Below are positions 18,252 through 26,968 of a DNA stretch of 64,000 nucleotides, piece by piece. The stretch covers positions 310,001 through 374,000 of the forward strand of contig NZ_PGTC01000010.1 in NCBI RefSeq assembly GCF_002786295.1. Reading direction: 5' to 3'. The notes beneath the pieces are model-generated. The model saw nothing but the letters and a program-made list of their open reading frames with translations. It had not been told where the DNA came from and did no database searches. The stretch comes from Pseudooceanicola marinus. GTDB lineage: Bacteria; Pseudomonadota; Alphaproteobacteria; Rhodobacterales; Rhodobacteraceae. A program made the position numbers and the translations under genes. How positions within the stretch are numbered: position 1 is the stretch's first letter; each line of letters begins with the position of its first letter.

Positions 18252-20272
18252 CCAACCCGCTGCTTGCCCCCTGGGACACGCCTTTTGGCCTGCCGCCCTT
18301 CGACAAGATCCGCGACGAGGATTTCGCCCCTGCGCTGGAGGAGGCCCTGGCCGCCCACGAGGTCGAGATCGCTGATATCGCCGACAACCCCGACGCGCCC
18401 AGCTTCGACAACACGATCCTGGCGCTGGAGGCTTCGGGCGAGATGCTGGAGAAGGTTCTGGCGCCCTTCTTCGCCCTGGCCGGCGCCGACAGCACACCTG
18501 CGCGCGAGGCGCTGCAGCGGGAGTTTTCGCCCAAGCTTGCGGCGCATTTCGCCGACATCAACGCCAACCGCGACCTCTTCGCCCGGGTGGCGATGCTGTG
18601 GGAGTCGCGGGACGAACTGGACCTCGACGCCGACCAGGCGCGGTTGCTGTACCTGTCGCATCGCGGCTTCGTCCGGGCGGGTGCCGCGCTGACCGGCGAC
18701 AAGGCCAAGCGGATGAAGGAGATCATGGGGCGGCTGGCGGAGCTGGGCACTGCCTTCACCCAGAACCTGCTGGCAGATGAACGCGACTGGTTCATGGAAC
18801 TGGCCGAGGCTGACCTGGCCCCGCTGCCTGCCTGGCTGGCCTCTGCCGCCCGCGCGGCGGGCGAGGAGCGGGGCAAGGACGGCCCTGTGATTACCCTGTC
18901 GCGGTCGCTGATAACGCCCTTCCTGCAATTCTCCCCCGATCGCGCCCTGCGGCAGAAGGCCTTCAGCGCCTGGACCGCGCGCGGTGCCGGCGGCGGGGCG
19001 ACCGACAACCGCGCCATCGTGACCGAGATCCTGGCCCTGCGCGAGGAACGCGCGCATCTGCTGGGCTACGACAATTTCGCCCGTTTTAAGCTGGAACCGG
19101 AGATGGCCCATGCGCCCGAGCGCGTTCGCGCCCTGCTGAAACAGGTCTGGGACCCGGCCCGCGAGGCGGCCCTGTCGGACCAGGCGGAGATGGAAAAGCT
19201 GCTGGTCGCCGATGGCGAGGCGCTGCCCTTTCAGCCCTGGGACTGGCGCTACTACGGGGAAAAGCGGCGCAAGGTCCTGCATGACATCGACGAGACCGCG
19301 CTGAAGCCCTACCTGCAGCTCGACCGGATGATCGAGGCGGCCTTCGACTGTGCCAACCGCCTCTTCGGGCTGGAGTTCGAGGAGGTCACGCTGCCCGGCT
19401 ACCATCCCGATTGCCGCCACTTCGAGGTGAAGCGGGATGGCGAACACCTGGCGCTGTTCATCGGCGACTACTTCGCCCGCGGCTCCAAACGCTCCGGCGC
19501 CTGGTGTTCCGCGATCCGGTCGCAGGCGAAACTGCCGCGCGTCCAAAGCCCCATCGTGGTCAACGTCTGTAACTTCACCAAGCCCGCGAAGGGAGAGCGC
19601 GCGCTGCTCAGCTACGACGACGCGCGCACGCTTTTCCACGAGTTCGGCCATGCCCTGCACCAGATGCTGTCCGACGTGACCTATGAACGCGTCTCGGGCA
19701 CCAGCGTCAGCCGCGATTTCGTCGAACTGCCCAGCCAGCTCTACGAACACTGGCTGGAGGTGCCGGAGGTGCTGCAACGTTTCGCGACCCATGTCGAGAC
19801 GGGCGAGCCGATGCCGCAGGAGATGCTGGACAAGGTGCTGGGGGCGGCGACCTTCGACATGGGCTTTGCCACCGTCGAATACATCGCCTCGGCCCTTGTG
19901 GACCTGGAGTTCCACGACGGCCCTGCGCCCGCGGATCCGATGCAGAAACAGCAGGAGATCCTCGATGATATCGGCATGCCCCAGGCCATCGTCATGCGCC
20001 ACGCCACGCCGCAATTCGCCCATGTCTTCTCCGGCGACGGCTATTCCTCGGGTTACTACAGCTACATGTGGTCCGAGGTGATGGACGCCGACGCCTTCGA
20101 GGCCTTCGAGGAGGCGGGCGACGCCTTCGATCCGAAGATCGCCCGGTCGCTGGAGGAGAACATCCTGTCGAAGGGCGGTTCGGTCGAGGCGGATGAGCTC
20201 TACACCCGGTTCCGCGGCCGCATGCCCGGGCCCGAGGCTCTGCTGAAGGGGCGTGGCCTGGCCGCCGAGTAA
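18248..20272 (+). CDS. M3 family zinc metallopeptidase (oligopeptidase A / peptidyl-dipeptidase Dcp type)
   Basis: A 674-residue thimet-type peptidase with the zinc motif HEFGHALHQ and, downstream, the family residues around YSSGYYSYMWSEV. It opens NPLLAPWDTPFGLPPFDKI, typical of OpdA/Dcp proteins, which degrade short peptides in the cytoplasm. No signal peptide. Start ATG 18248 is coupled to the preceding MoeB-like gene (4-nt overlap). A 3' repeat element begins directly after the stop. Confidence 0.92.
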   Translation: MTNPLLAPWDTPFGLPPFDKIRDEDFAPALEEALAAHEVEIADIADNPDAPSFDNTILALEASGEMLEKVLAPFFALAGADSTPAREALQREFSPKLAAHFADINANRDLFARVAMLWESRDELDLDADQARLLYLSHRGFVRAGAALTGDKAKRMKEIMGRLAELGTAFTQNLLADERDWFMELAEADLAPLPAWLASAARAAGEERGKDGPVITLSRSLITPFLQFSPDRALRQKAFSAWTARGAGGGATDNRAIVTEILALREERAHLLGYDNFARFKLEPEMAHAPERVRALLKQVWDPAREAALSDQAEMEKLLVADGEALPFQPWDWRYYGEKRRKVLHDIDETALKPYLQLDRMIEAAFDCANRLFGLEFEEVTLPGYHPDCRHFEVKRDGEHLALFIGDYFARGSKRSGAWCSAIRSQAKLPRVQSPIVVNVCNFTKPAKGERALLSYDDARTLFHEFGHALHQMLSDVTYERVSGTSVSRDFVELPSQLYEHWLEVPEVLQRFATHVETGEPMPQEMLDKVLGAATFDMGFATVEYIASALVDLEFHDGPAPADPMQKQQEILDDIGMPQAIVMRHATPQFAHVFSGDGYSSGYYSYMWSEVMDADAFEAFEEAGDAFDPKIARSLEENILSKGGSVEADELYTRFRGRMPGPEALLKGRGLAAE

Positions 20273-20280
20273 GCGCAGGG

Positions 20281-20358
20281 GAGGGGGCTTTGCCCCCTCT
20301 TGAGCCCTGACGGGCCCAATTCACCCCCAAAGTATTTTCAGCTTCAGGATGAGCAGGG
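20281..20358 (+). repeat. 3'-UTR repeat, copy 1
   Basis: Starts 8 nt after the M3 peptidase stop. Order of parts: hairpin GGGGGC-TTT-GCCCCC, a second imperfect hairpin (GAGCCCTGACGGGCCC), then a conserved tail AATTCACCCCCAAAGTATTT followed by TCAGCTTCAGGATGAGCAGG. The same order occurs at 27765 and 36355. Confidence 0.8.
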
Positions 20359-20390
20359 CCGGGGCGCCCGGCCCGCCGCGTCGCAAGAGA

Positions 20391-20414
20391 AAGGCCGCCC
20401 GGCGGGGCGGCCTT
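20391..20414. terminator. Bidirectional terminator between the M3 peptidase and kpsE-like genes
   Basis: AAGGCCGCC (20391-20399) pairs with GGCGGCCTT (20406-20414). It is followed by CTTTCGTTATTT on the plus strand and preceded by A-rich sequence on the other, between two convergent genes. Confidence 0.75.
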
Positions 20415-20420
20415 CTTTCG

Positions 20421-20477
20421 TTATTTGTTGGCCGGAAATATCCCGGGGGGCCGGGGGCTGGCCTCCGGTCCGATGGC
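20421..20477 (-). repeat. 3'-UTR repeat, variant copy 4 (minus strand)
   Basis: Directly after the kpsE-like stop, in the sense of that gene: CGGAGGCCAGCCCCCGGCC, then CCCGGGATATTTCCGGCCAA. The CCGGGATATTT core resembles the CCGGAGTATTT core of the other copies, but the tail differs. Confidence 0.55.
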
Positions 20478-22484
20478 CTAGCTCGAGACCTGTTCGCGCA
20501 GGATGGCCATGGTCAGAGAGATCATCAGGTAGACGCCCGACAGGATCAGGAAGACCAGGATCGTGTTTTCGAAGGCGCGGGGGTAGCTGGGATCTTGGGG
20601 CGCCACAGGGCGGACCGAGGTGGTCAGGTAGCGCACCTGGCGGTTCGCCTCCAGCTCGGTTTGTTTCTCGTTCTGCAGGGCCGATTGCAGGAAGAGGTCC
20701 GCAGTGGCCAGATCGGCCTGGGCCATCTGGATCTGTGCCGTATCAGCCGCCAGCGAGGCGCCGTCGCCGCGCGCCTCGGTCATCCGGGCATTCAGTCGCG
20801 TCAGCAGCTGGTTCAACCGCTCGATGTCGGCCTGCACCCCGTCCACTCGGGCCTGGTTGGGTCGCGCGTTGTCCATCAGCGCGGCCAGTTGCAGCTCCTT
20901 CTCCTGCAACTGGATCTCGTAGGTAGAAATCTGGGTGCGCAGGGTGCCGATCACCGCCTCCGGGTCGACCACGGTGCCTTCCTGCAGGCGCACCAGCGCC
21001 TCCTGGGCCTCGCGGCGTTCTGCCTTGGCGCGTTCCAGGCTTTCCCGGGCCGACTGCATGGCATCGTCACGCTTGCGCAGCGACAGCTCATCGACGCGCT
21101 GTTCGGCGTAGGAGATCAGCTGGCTGGAAAACTCGGCTGCCACCTCAGGGCTTTCGGCCGCGACCTCCATCTTGATGACGCCCTCGGTCGGGTCATAGCC
21201 GATCTGCACGTATTTCTTGTAGACCCGGTAGGCCTCCTCGGTGGTGGGATCCGGGGGCAGACGCTGGATGGGGTCGATCGCGGGGTTGGCGAAATGGCCG
21301 GCGAAATCCAGGTCCTCGTTCAGCCGCACCATGGCGTCCTTCGACTGCAGGTAGCTTTGCACCGCGATGCTGTCCTGGTTGGTCGCGAACTGGGTGCCCG
21401 ACAGCAACCCGCCCAGGGCGCCGGAGGAGGTGGCGTCGGCCTGCAGGATCAGAAACTCGGACTTCGCCGCGTACATGGGCGTGGCCACGCGGTAGTAGTA
21501 GTAGCCCGCCAGCAGGGTGGGCAGGAAGACGAAGAAGGTCAGCCGCGTCAACAGTTGCAGCGTCTTGCGGCGCCGCCTGCGCGAGATGTCGCGCTGGATC
21601 TCCATGATCTCGCGCTGGCGGCGTTCGGACAGGCCGCCCGGTGGCGGCGGGGCCTTGCGCGGTGCGGCTGGCAGCTGCGCCCCCTGGCCGGCGGGGACGG
21701 TCTGCGGCAGCGCCGCGCCGTCATCGCCCGTGGGCGCAAGGGCCTTGCTGCTGTTCTGCGGCAGCACTTCCAGCATGTTGGCGCGTTTGAACGGATCGAT
21801 GCCACGGGCGCGCAGCAGGCGCACCGCGTCGAAATCGGAGGTCGGCGCCAGCCCATGTTTCTGCGCCACACGCCGTGCCATGCGCAGCTGGCGGCCGGTC
21901 AGACCTTCCTTTCGGATCGCGTCCAGATCCTCGTCGGCCGTCATCTCGCCGGGAGCGCTGACCTCGCCATCGCGGGCCGGCGGCTGTTGGTGATGCGGCG
22001 GCATGCCTGCGCCCCGGGGCGGCAGGCTGCGCGGGTGCAGGGGCTGGGCGGCCTGCGTCTCCTGGCCCTGCGTGCTGCGGGTGTCGGACGAGGGCGCCGG
22101 CTGTTGCGCCTGCCGATCTTCGGCGTTGCTCTCGGCCCGTGGCGTGGGGCGCATCGGGGTCACCCGGTCTGCGGCCGTGGTGTCCTGTGCCGCCTCGGGT
22201 CCGGTTTCCGGGCGGGGGGCGGGGCGGCGGGTCGGGTGGGCGTCGTCCTGTCCCTCGGTGCGCAGCCGTTCCAGCGTCTGGGCGCGCCGTTCGGCCAGGC
22301 TTTGCGGTCGGGCGGGACCGGGGTCGGAGGGTGCGGGGGCGGAGGGTGCGGGGCGATTGCCGGTCGCGCGGGGGGCGGCGGACAGGCCGTCGTCGCCCGA
22401 CACCTGTCCGGCGGCGGGGGCGCCGTCGGCCGCGCCGGTGCTGCGCCGGATGCGGAATTTTCTAGCCTTGGGCTTCGTAGTCAT
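20478..22484 (-). CDS. Capsule polysaccharide export inner-membrane protein, KpsE/CtrB/BexC-like
   Basis: A 668-residue polysaccharide co-polymerase. Residues 1 to about 310 are a Pro/Ala/Arg-rich, low-complexity cytoplasmic region. TM1 follows (LTFFVFLPTLLAGYYYYRV), then a periplasmic domain with long coiled coils, and TM2 near the C terminus (TILVFLILSGVYLMISLTM). Family members span the periplasm between the ABC transporter and the outer-membrane exporter. The long N-terminal extension is unusual. It overlaps the ATPase gene by 23 nt; no KpsM permease, KpsD, or capsule glycosyltransferase cluster is adjacent. Confidence 0.82.
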   Translation of the reverse strand: MTTKPKARKFRIRRSTGAADGAPAAGQVSGDDGLSAAPRATGNRPAPSAPAPSDPGPARPQSLAERRAQTLERLRTEGQDDAHPTRRPAPRPETGPEAAQDTTAADRVTPMRPTPRAESNAEDRQAQQPAPSSDTRSTQGQETQAAQPLHPRSLPPRGAGMPPHHQQPPARDGEVSAPGEMTADEDLDAIRKEGLTGRQLRMARRVAQKHGLAPTSDFDAVRLLRARGIDPFKRANMLEVLPQNSSKALAPTGDDGAALPQTVPAGQGAQLPAAPRKAPPPPGGLSERRQREIMEIQRDISRRRRRKTLQLLTRLTFFVFLPTLLAGYYYYRVATPMYAAKSEFLILQADATSSGALGGLLSGTQFATNQDSIAVQSYLQSKDAMVRLNEDLDFAGHFANPAIDPIQRLPPDPTTEEAYRVYKKYVQIGYDPTEGVIKMEVAAESPEVAAEFSSQLISYAEQRVDELSLRKRDDAMQSARESLERAKAERREAQEALVRLQEGTVVDPEAVIGTLRTQISTYEIQLQEKELQLAALMDNARPNQARVDGVQADIERLNQLLTRLNARMTEARGDGASLAADTAQIQMAQADLATADLFLQSALQNEKQTELEANRQVRYLTTSVRPVAPQDPSYPRAFENTILVFLILSGVYLMISLTMAILREQVSS

Positions 22485-23121
22485 AGAGCTGCTTCGCTTC
22501 TTCCAAGGTATCGAACATGTGCAATTTGCCGTCGCGCAGAACGGCGGCCTCGCGGGCGAATTTCTCCAGCGTCTTGGGCTGGTGGGAGACGATGATGACC
22601 GTCGTGGTCTGCAGCCGCTCGCGCAGGATGTCGCCTGCCTTGCGGTTGAATTCCACGTCGGTGGAGTTGGGCATGCCTTCGTCGATCAGGTAGATGTCGA
22701 AATCCAGCGCCAGCAGCAGGGCGAAGCTGAAGCGCGCCCGCATCCCCGAGGAATAGGTGCCGAGCGGCTGATCGAAGTACTCCCCCAGCCCGCAGAGCCA
22801 GCGGCAGAAGGCCTCGACGTAGTCCGGGTCCAGCCCGTAGAGCCGCGCGATGTAGCGCGAGTTTTCCATCGCGGAGTGCTTCTTGATCACGCCGCCCATG
22901 AACCCCAGCGGGAAGGAGATGTTGCACAGGCGCCGGATCTCGCCCTCGTCGGGCTTTTCCAGGCCGGCCATCATGTTGATCAGCGTCGTCTTGCCCGTGC
23001 CGTTCGGCGCCAGGATGCCCAGCGAGCGGCCGAGCTCCACCCGGAAGGAGACCTTTTCCAGGATCACCTTGTGCTGGGAGCCCGTCCAGAAGGACTTGCT
23101 GACGTTGACGAATTCGAGCAT
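22462..23121 (-). CDS. Polysaccharide export ABC transporter ATP-binding protein, KpsT-like
   Basis: A 219-residue ATPase of the capsule-export type. It has Walker A GILAPNGTGKTT, signature TYSSGMRAR and Walker B IYLIDEGMP, with the switch His in VSHQPKT. The pattern FPLGFMGGVIKKHSAMENSRY matches KpsT/CtrD proteins. It must pair with a KpsM-type permease, which is not in this window. It overlaps the kpsE-like gene by 23 nt, so the two are one transcript. Confidence 0.85.
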   Translation of the reverse strand: MLEFVNVSKSFWTGSQHKVILEKVSFRVELGRSLGILAPNGTGKTTLINMMAGLEKPDEGEIRRLCNISFPLGFMGGVIKKHSAMENSRYIARLYGLDPDYVEAFCRWLCGLGEYFDQPLGTYSSGMRARFSFALLLALDFDIYLIDEGMPNSTDVEFNRKAGDILRERLQTTTVIIVSHQPKTLEKFAREAAVLRDGKLHMFDTLEEAKQLYDYEAQG

Positions 23122-23249
23122 GGGCGCTCCGGCGGCTGATACTACCCGATCCTTTGCGGATCTTTGTCTTCGCCCAATCTGGGCGTTTTGGATTTATTAT
23201 GTCTGATCCGTAAACCGGATGCCAAGGGAACCCGGCGAAATTGTGACCC

Positions 23250-23280
23250 GGAAAAGACAATCCGGCAGCGGTGCTGCCGG
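23250..23280 (-). terminator. Terminator after nhaA
   Basis: On the minus strand CCGGCAGC pairs with GCTGCCGG (arms 23273-23280 and 23262-23269, 3-nt loop), followed by ATTGTCTTTT. It lies 57 nt past the nhaA stop. Confidence 0.8.
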
Positions 23281-23336
23281 ATGTCAGGGGCGAAATGCCC
23301 GGTCCCGTGATGTGCCGTGTCGCGCGCCGCGGGCGC

Positions 23337-24602
23337 CTAGACCCGGACCTTCTGCACCCGGCAGAGCATCCCCGCGACGAAGGAGATCCCGGCGGCCGCG
23401 AAGCTGAAGAGCGCGCCCATCTTGGCCGCGTCCTGCACCGGCCCGGCGTCGAAGGCGACGGAGGCGATGAACAGTGACACGGTGAAGCCGATGGCGGCGA
23501 CGCAACCCACGACCAGCAGGTCGATCGTCCGCATGCCCTCCGGCAGGCCCAGGCGCAGCACGTGGGCGCCGATGATGCCCATGATCAGGATGCCCAGGGG
23601 CTTGCCGACCAGCAGGCCCGCCAGCACCAGCCAGGTGGGTTCGGAGATGGCGTTGAATTCCACGCCCGCGTTCATCAGGCCGAAGAAGAACAGCACGATT
23701 TCCACCGGGTGTTTCAGCGCGTGTTCGATCTGGTTCAGCAGGTCGCTCAGGTACTGTTCGGCCTCGCTGAAGATGCCGAAGGCGCGGTCGGCATGGGGGA
23801 TCGTCGGGACGATGGGCAGCAGGCCCAGGGCGGGGTGGATGCCCGCGCGCATGAAGCCGTACCAGCTGATGCAGGCGGCGACGAGGTAGGGCCAGAAGCC
23901 CAGCTTTTCGCGCATCCAGGTGGAGTTCGGGCGCGCCTGGTTGTGCCGGTCCATGCGGCGCGGCAGGGCGTTGCACAGCACGAAGACCGCGACGGCGGCG
24001 GCCAGCGACAGCAGCAGCCATTCGGGGGCCAGTTCACCCGAGGGGTAGAAGATCGCCAGGATGATCAGGCCGGCCGCGTCATCGGCGATGGCCAGCAGCA
24101 GCAGGAAGCGCACCGCCGGGTGCCCCGCGCCGAAGACCAGGCGGCCCACCAGGTAGGAAAACGCGATGTCGGTGGCCGTGGGGATTGCCCAGCCGTTCTT
24201 CACCGCCTCGTAGGTGTCGGAGCCGAAGACCATGGCCAGCCCGAGGTAGACCAGGATCGGCCCCAGCATCCCGCCCGCCGTGGCAAAGAGCGGCGTCGCC
24301 GCTTTCTTGCCGCGCAGCGAGCCGTTCTCCAGGATCACTGCTTCCCAGACTTCCTTTGCCGCGATGGCGAAGAAGAAGGCCATCAGCATGTCGTTCACCA
24401 GGTAGTGCAGCGACAGTTCGCGGTAGGCGACGGTGCCGTCTTCGGCCATGTGGGCCGCCCCGATGGGCGCGTGGTCCCAGATCACCAGGTGGACGAAATG
24501 GTGGTAACTGTCCGCATCCAGGTTGGCCCATCCAAGCGCGATCAAGGCGCCCAGGATCAACAATAGCGAATAGTTCGTGACGAAGTTCCAGACACGATAC
24601 AT
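23337..24602 (-). CDS. nhaA: Na+/H+ antiporter NhaA
   Basis: A 421-residue antiporter with 12 membrane segments. The ion-binding aspartate pair is in LLLLAIADDAAGLIILAIF, and the N terminus holds NDMLMAFFFAIAAKEV and NGWAIPTATDIAFSY. It expels sodium in exchange for protons, fitting a marine or saline organism. I chose ATG 24602 (GAGG 7 nt upstream); the longer frame would need a TTG at 24689 without a ribosome site. Single gene with its own terminator. Confidence 0.95.
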   Translation of the reverse strand: MYRVWNFVTNYSLLLILGALIALGWANLDADSYHHFVHLVIWDHAPIGAAHMAEDGTVAYRELSLHYLVNDMLMAFFFAIAAKEVWEAVILENGSLRGKKAATPLFATAGGMLGPILVYLGLAMVFGSDTYEAVKNGWAIPTATDIAFSYLVGRLVFGAGHPAVRFLLLLAIADDAAGLIILAIFYPSGELAPEWLLLSLAAAVAVFVLCNALPRRMDRHNQARPNSTWMREKLGFWPYLVAACISWYGFMRAGIHPALGLLPIVPTIPHADRAFGIFSEAEQYLSDLLNQIEHALKHPVEIVLFFFGLMNAGVEFNAISEPTWLVLAGLLVGKPLGILIMGIIGAHVLRLGLPEGMRTIDLLVVGCVAAIGFTVSLFIASVAFDAGPVQDAAKMGALFSFAAAGISFVAGMLCRVQKVRV

Positions 24603-24906
24603 GACAGCCCTCACCCATTTCCCGGTAATCTTTGAGCCGGGGTTAAGGCTTTTTCCGGGGGACGGCAACAGGCGCGGGGGCTTCGCCAAGGGGTCTGATC
24701 CTTCCTGCCGCTTGCTTTTCGGGCATTTGCGGGGACGGGGCCGGCGATCTGGCGCTCGGGCTCCCGCTCTCCGGGGATTGCCCTGTCTTGATGCAACCTG
24801 GCATGGCGCGCATCAAGAGGAAGTTAAGGCAGGCCGCCTGCGCGGTGCCGGAGCGCGCGGGAGCGGCGCACGCCCCGCGCCGCGCCGGGCGTGCTGATCG
24901 GCGGGA
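24603..24906. other. 304-nt intergenic region upstream of nhaA
   Basis: Lies between the ArsP-type permease stop and the nhaA start, both on the minus strand. It should hold the nhaA promoter. The half nearest nhaA contains a TTAAGGCTTTTTCC tract; the other half is very GC-rich. I see no gene, repeat or RNA structure in it. Confidence 0.5.
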
Positions 24907-25938
24907 TCAGGCGACCATGTTCCAGGCGAGCCCGGCCAGCACGGCGCCGATCACCGCCAGGCTGAGGTAGGCGGCGAAGATGCGCGGTTTCACCAGCGCC
25001 CAGACCGCGACGGCGGCCGGGACCGAGCTGACGCCGCCCGCGATGACGAAGGACATGGCCGCGCCGGGCGCCATGCCCTGGCTCATCAACCCGTCGACCA
25101 GCGGCACCGCCGCATAGCCGTTGAGATAGGCCGGCGCCCCCACGATGGCGCCCAAGAGGACCGGCATCACGCCCTCGCCGCCCAGCAGGCCCGCGATCCA
25201 TTCCGCAGGCAGGTAGCGCAGCATCCCCGCTTCCAGCACATAGGCCAGGGCCAGCCACTTGCCGAGGAACAGCAGGTTTTCCAGCGCCGTGTCCCGGAAG
25301 GTGTCGCGCCGGGGCGCCTCACGCCAGAAGGCCCAGAGGGGGCGGCCCTGGAAGGGCCTCTTCGGTCCACAGCTGCAGCCCCCCGTGGCGGGGCGTTCCC
25401 TCAGCGGGTCAGCAAAGACGGCGGAACCCTTCAGCATCATCACCACTGCGCCCCCGAACAGGCCGAGCGCCACGGCGGCCACGGTCTTGCCGATGGCGAA
25501 GTCGAGGCCCAGGGTGCCCATGGTGATCGAGAACATCGCCGGGTCCATCAGGGGTGAGGCCAGCCAGAAGGCCATGACCGCCGACAAGGGCGCGCCCATG
25601 GTCAGCAGGGCGGCGATGAAGGGGATCACCTGGCACGAGCAGAAGGGCGACAGGCCCCCAAGCAGGGCCGCCATCAGGATCATGTGCGTTTCGCGCCCCT
25701 CGAAGGCGCGGCCCAGCAGGGTCTCGGCGCCTGAGGCCTTCATGTAGGCCACGGCCAACACGGCAAATAGCAGGAAGGGCAGGGTGCCCAGGAAGGCCTC
25801 CGCCGCCAGGCGCACGGCCTCGGGTAGGTAGGTTGGATCGAAGAGGCCAATGGCCGCCAGGATCAGCGCCAGCGCCACCCAGGCACCATCGAGGTGCGCC
25901 CGCAGGCTGCGGTAGCGGGTCAGGATCATCTCAGTCAT
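24907..25938 (-). CDS. ArsP/YraQ-type permease (DUF318), putative metal or metalloid efflux
   Basis: A 343-residue protein of about eight membrane segments. It has the family motif SPFCSCQVIPF, a second cysteine pair GGCSCGPK in the central loop, and a repeated half (VGAPAYLNGYAAVPL). Relatives export organoarsenicals (ArsP) or Cu/Zn-type cargo (SO_0444 type). I start at ATG 25938, which overlaps the regulator's stop by 8 nt (ATGACTGA). Coupling to an ArsR regulator supports thiol-metal-responsive efflux; the substrate is not certain. Confidence 0.85.
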   Translation of the reverse strand: MTEMILTRYRSLRAHLDGAWVALALILAAIGLFDPTYLPEAVRLAAEAFLGTLPFLLFAVLAVAYMKASGAETLLGRAFEGRETHMILMAALLGGLSPFCSCQVIPFIAALLTMGAPLSAVMAFWLASPLMDPAMFSITMGTLGLDFAIGKTVAAVALGLFGGAVVMMLKGSAVFADPLRERPATGGCSCGPKRPFQGRPLWAFWREAPRRDTFRDTALENLLFLGKWLALAYVLEAGMLRYLPAEWIAGLLGGEGVMPVLLGAIVGAPAYLNGYAAVPLVDGLMSQGMAPGAAMSFVIAGGVSSVPAAVAVWALVKPRIFAAYLSLAVIGAVLAGLAWNMVA

Positions 25939-26275
25939 CGCAGGTTTCTCCGCAGTCGGGGGCTGCATCGGCGCAGCAGTTTTCCAGCAGGAAGGCCGAG
26001 AGGGCCTTCAGGTCGTCATAGGCCACCGCCGCGCACAGGATCGACCGGCCCTGTTTCTCCTGCCGGACCAGACCCGCCTGGGTCAGGATCTTCAGGTGAT
26101 GGGTCAGGGTCGATCCGGTGACACCGGTGCGTTCGCCCAGCTCGCCGATGCGCAGCCCCTCGCTTCCGGCGCGCACCAGCGTGCGCAAAACGGTCAGGCG
26201 TTGTTCGCTGCCCAGGGCGGCGAAGGTGGAGGCGGCGCGGGCGAGGCTCAGGTCCTGGAGGTTTGATTGTTTCAT
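25931..26275 (-). CDS. ArsR-family metalloregulator with Cys-rich C terminus
   Basis: A 114-residue winged-helix repressor (LGSEQRLTVLRTLVRAG; TGSTLTHHLKILTQAGLVRQEKQGRS). The C terminus ENCCADAAPDCGETC carries four cysteines, likely the effector site for a thiophilic metal or metalloid. I start at ATG 26275, because the GTG at 26311 would place the palindromic operator inside the gene. No clear ribosome site precedes either start. It overlaps the ArsP-type permease and is divergent from the UDG-like gene. Confidence 0.85.
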   Translation of the reverse strand: MKQSNLQDLSLARAASTFAALGSEQRLTVLRTLVRAGSEGLRIGELGERTGVTGSTLTHHLKILTQAGLVRQEKQGRSILCAAVAYDDLKALSAFLLENCCADAAPDCGETCDD

Positions 26276-26282
26276 GATTGTC

Positions 26283-26319
26283 GAAATATCTGAGTCGGAC
26301 GGCTTTGTCACGATATTTC
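26283..26319. promoter_or_regulatory. Candidate ArsR operator
   Basis: A perfect inverted repeat, GAAATATC (26283-26290) and GATATTTC (26312-26319), lies just upstream of the ArsR gene in an AT-rich pocket. It is a natural site for autoregulation. Its centre is also about 83 nt upstream of the divergent UDG-like gene. Confidence 0.5.
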
Positions 26320-26383
26320 TAGAAGTGTCGAATTATTTGCCGTCAGATTTGTATTTCCGCCCGTTTTCGCCCAGATAACAGCC

Positions 26384-26968
26384 ATGGACGAGTTGCTGAC
26401 CCAGATCCGCGCCTGCCGCCTCTGCGCCCCCCGCTTTGCCGCCACCAGGACGGCGCATCGGCCCGCGCCGGTGGTCTGGCTGGACCCGCGCGCCCGGATC
26501 CTGGTGGCGGGCCAGGCGCCGGGGATCCAGGCGCATCAGAAACAGCGCCCCTTCGATGACCGCTCGGGCGACCGGCTGCGCGACTGGATGGGGGTGACGC
26601 GGGAGGAGTTCTACGACCTCGCCAACCTGGCCTTTCTGCCCGCCGCCTTCTGCTTTCCGGGCTACGACGCCAAGGGATCGGACCTGCCCCCGCCCGCCAT
26701 CTGCGCGCAGACCTGGCACGATCGCGTGATGGCCGGGCTGCCGGACCTGCGCCTCACCCTGCTGATCGGCGCCTATTCGCAGCGATTCCACCTGGGCACC
26801 CGCACCTCGATGACCGAGACGGTGGCAGGCTGGCGCGACCATCTGCCGGGCGTGATCCCCTTGCCTCATCCCTCCTGGCGCAATACGGCATGGCTGAAGC
26901 GCAACCCGTGGTTCGAGACCGACCTCCTGCCGGTGCTGCGCGCCGACGTGCGAAAGGCCCTGTCATGA
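26384..26968 (+). CDS. Uracil-DNA glycosylase superfamily protein
   Basis: A 194-residue member of the UDG superfamily. It shows CRLC near the start, LVAGQAPGIQAH (the GQDPG-like uracil pocket), FDDRSGDRLRDWMG, then FCFPGYDAKGSDLPPP and a C-terminal HPSWRN motif (HPS). The active-site Asp of classical UDG is not in its usual position, as in several superfamily branches. It may remove uracil or other deaminated bases. The stop overlaps the next gene (ATGA). Confidence 0.8.
   Translation: MDELLTQIRACRLCAPRFAATRTAHRPAPVVWLDPRARILVAGQAPGIQAHQKQRPFDDRSGDRLRDWMGVTREEFYDLANLAFLPAAFCFPGYDAKGSDLPPPAICAQTWHDRVMAGLPDLRLTLLIGAYSQRFHLGTRTSMTETVAGWRDHLPGVIPLPHPSWRNTAWLKRNPWFETDLLPVLRADVRKALS

Noticed and set aside
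16104-18497. 797-codon minus-strand frame across coaBC, dut and the MoeB-like gene
   Set aside because: Antisense to three genes with complete family motifs; low-complexity composition typical of shadow frames.
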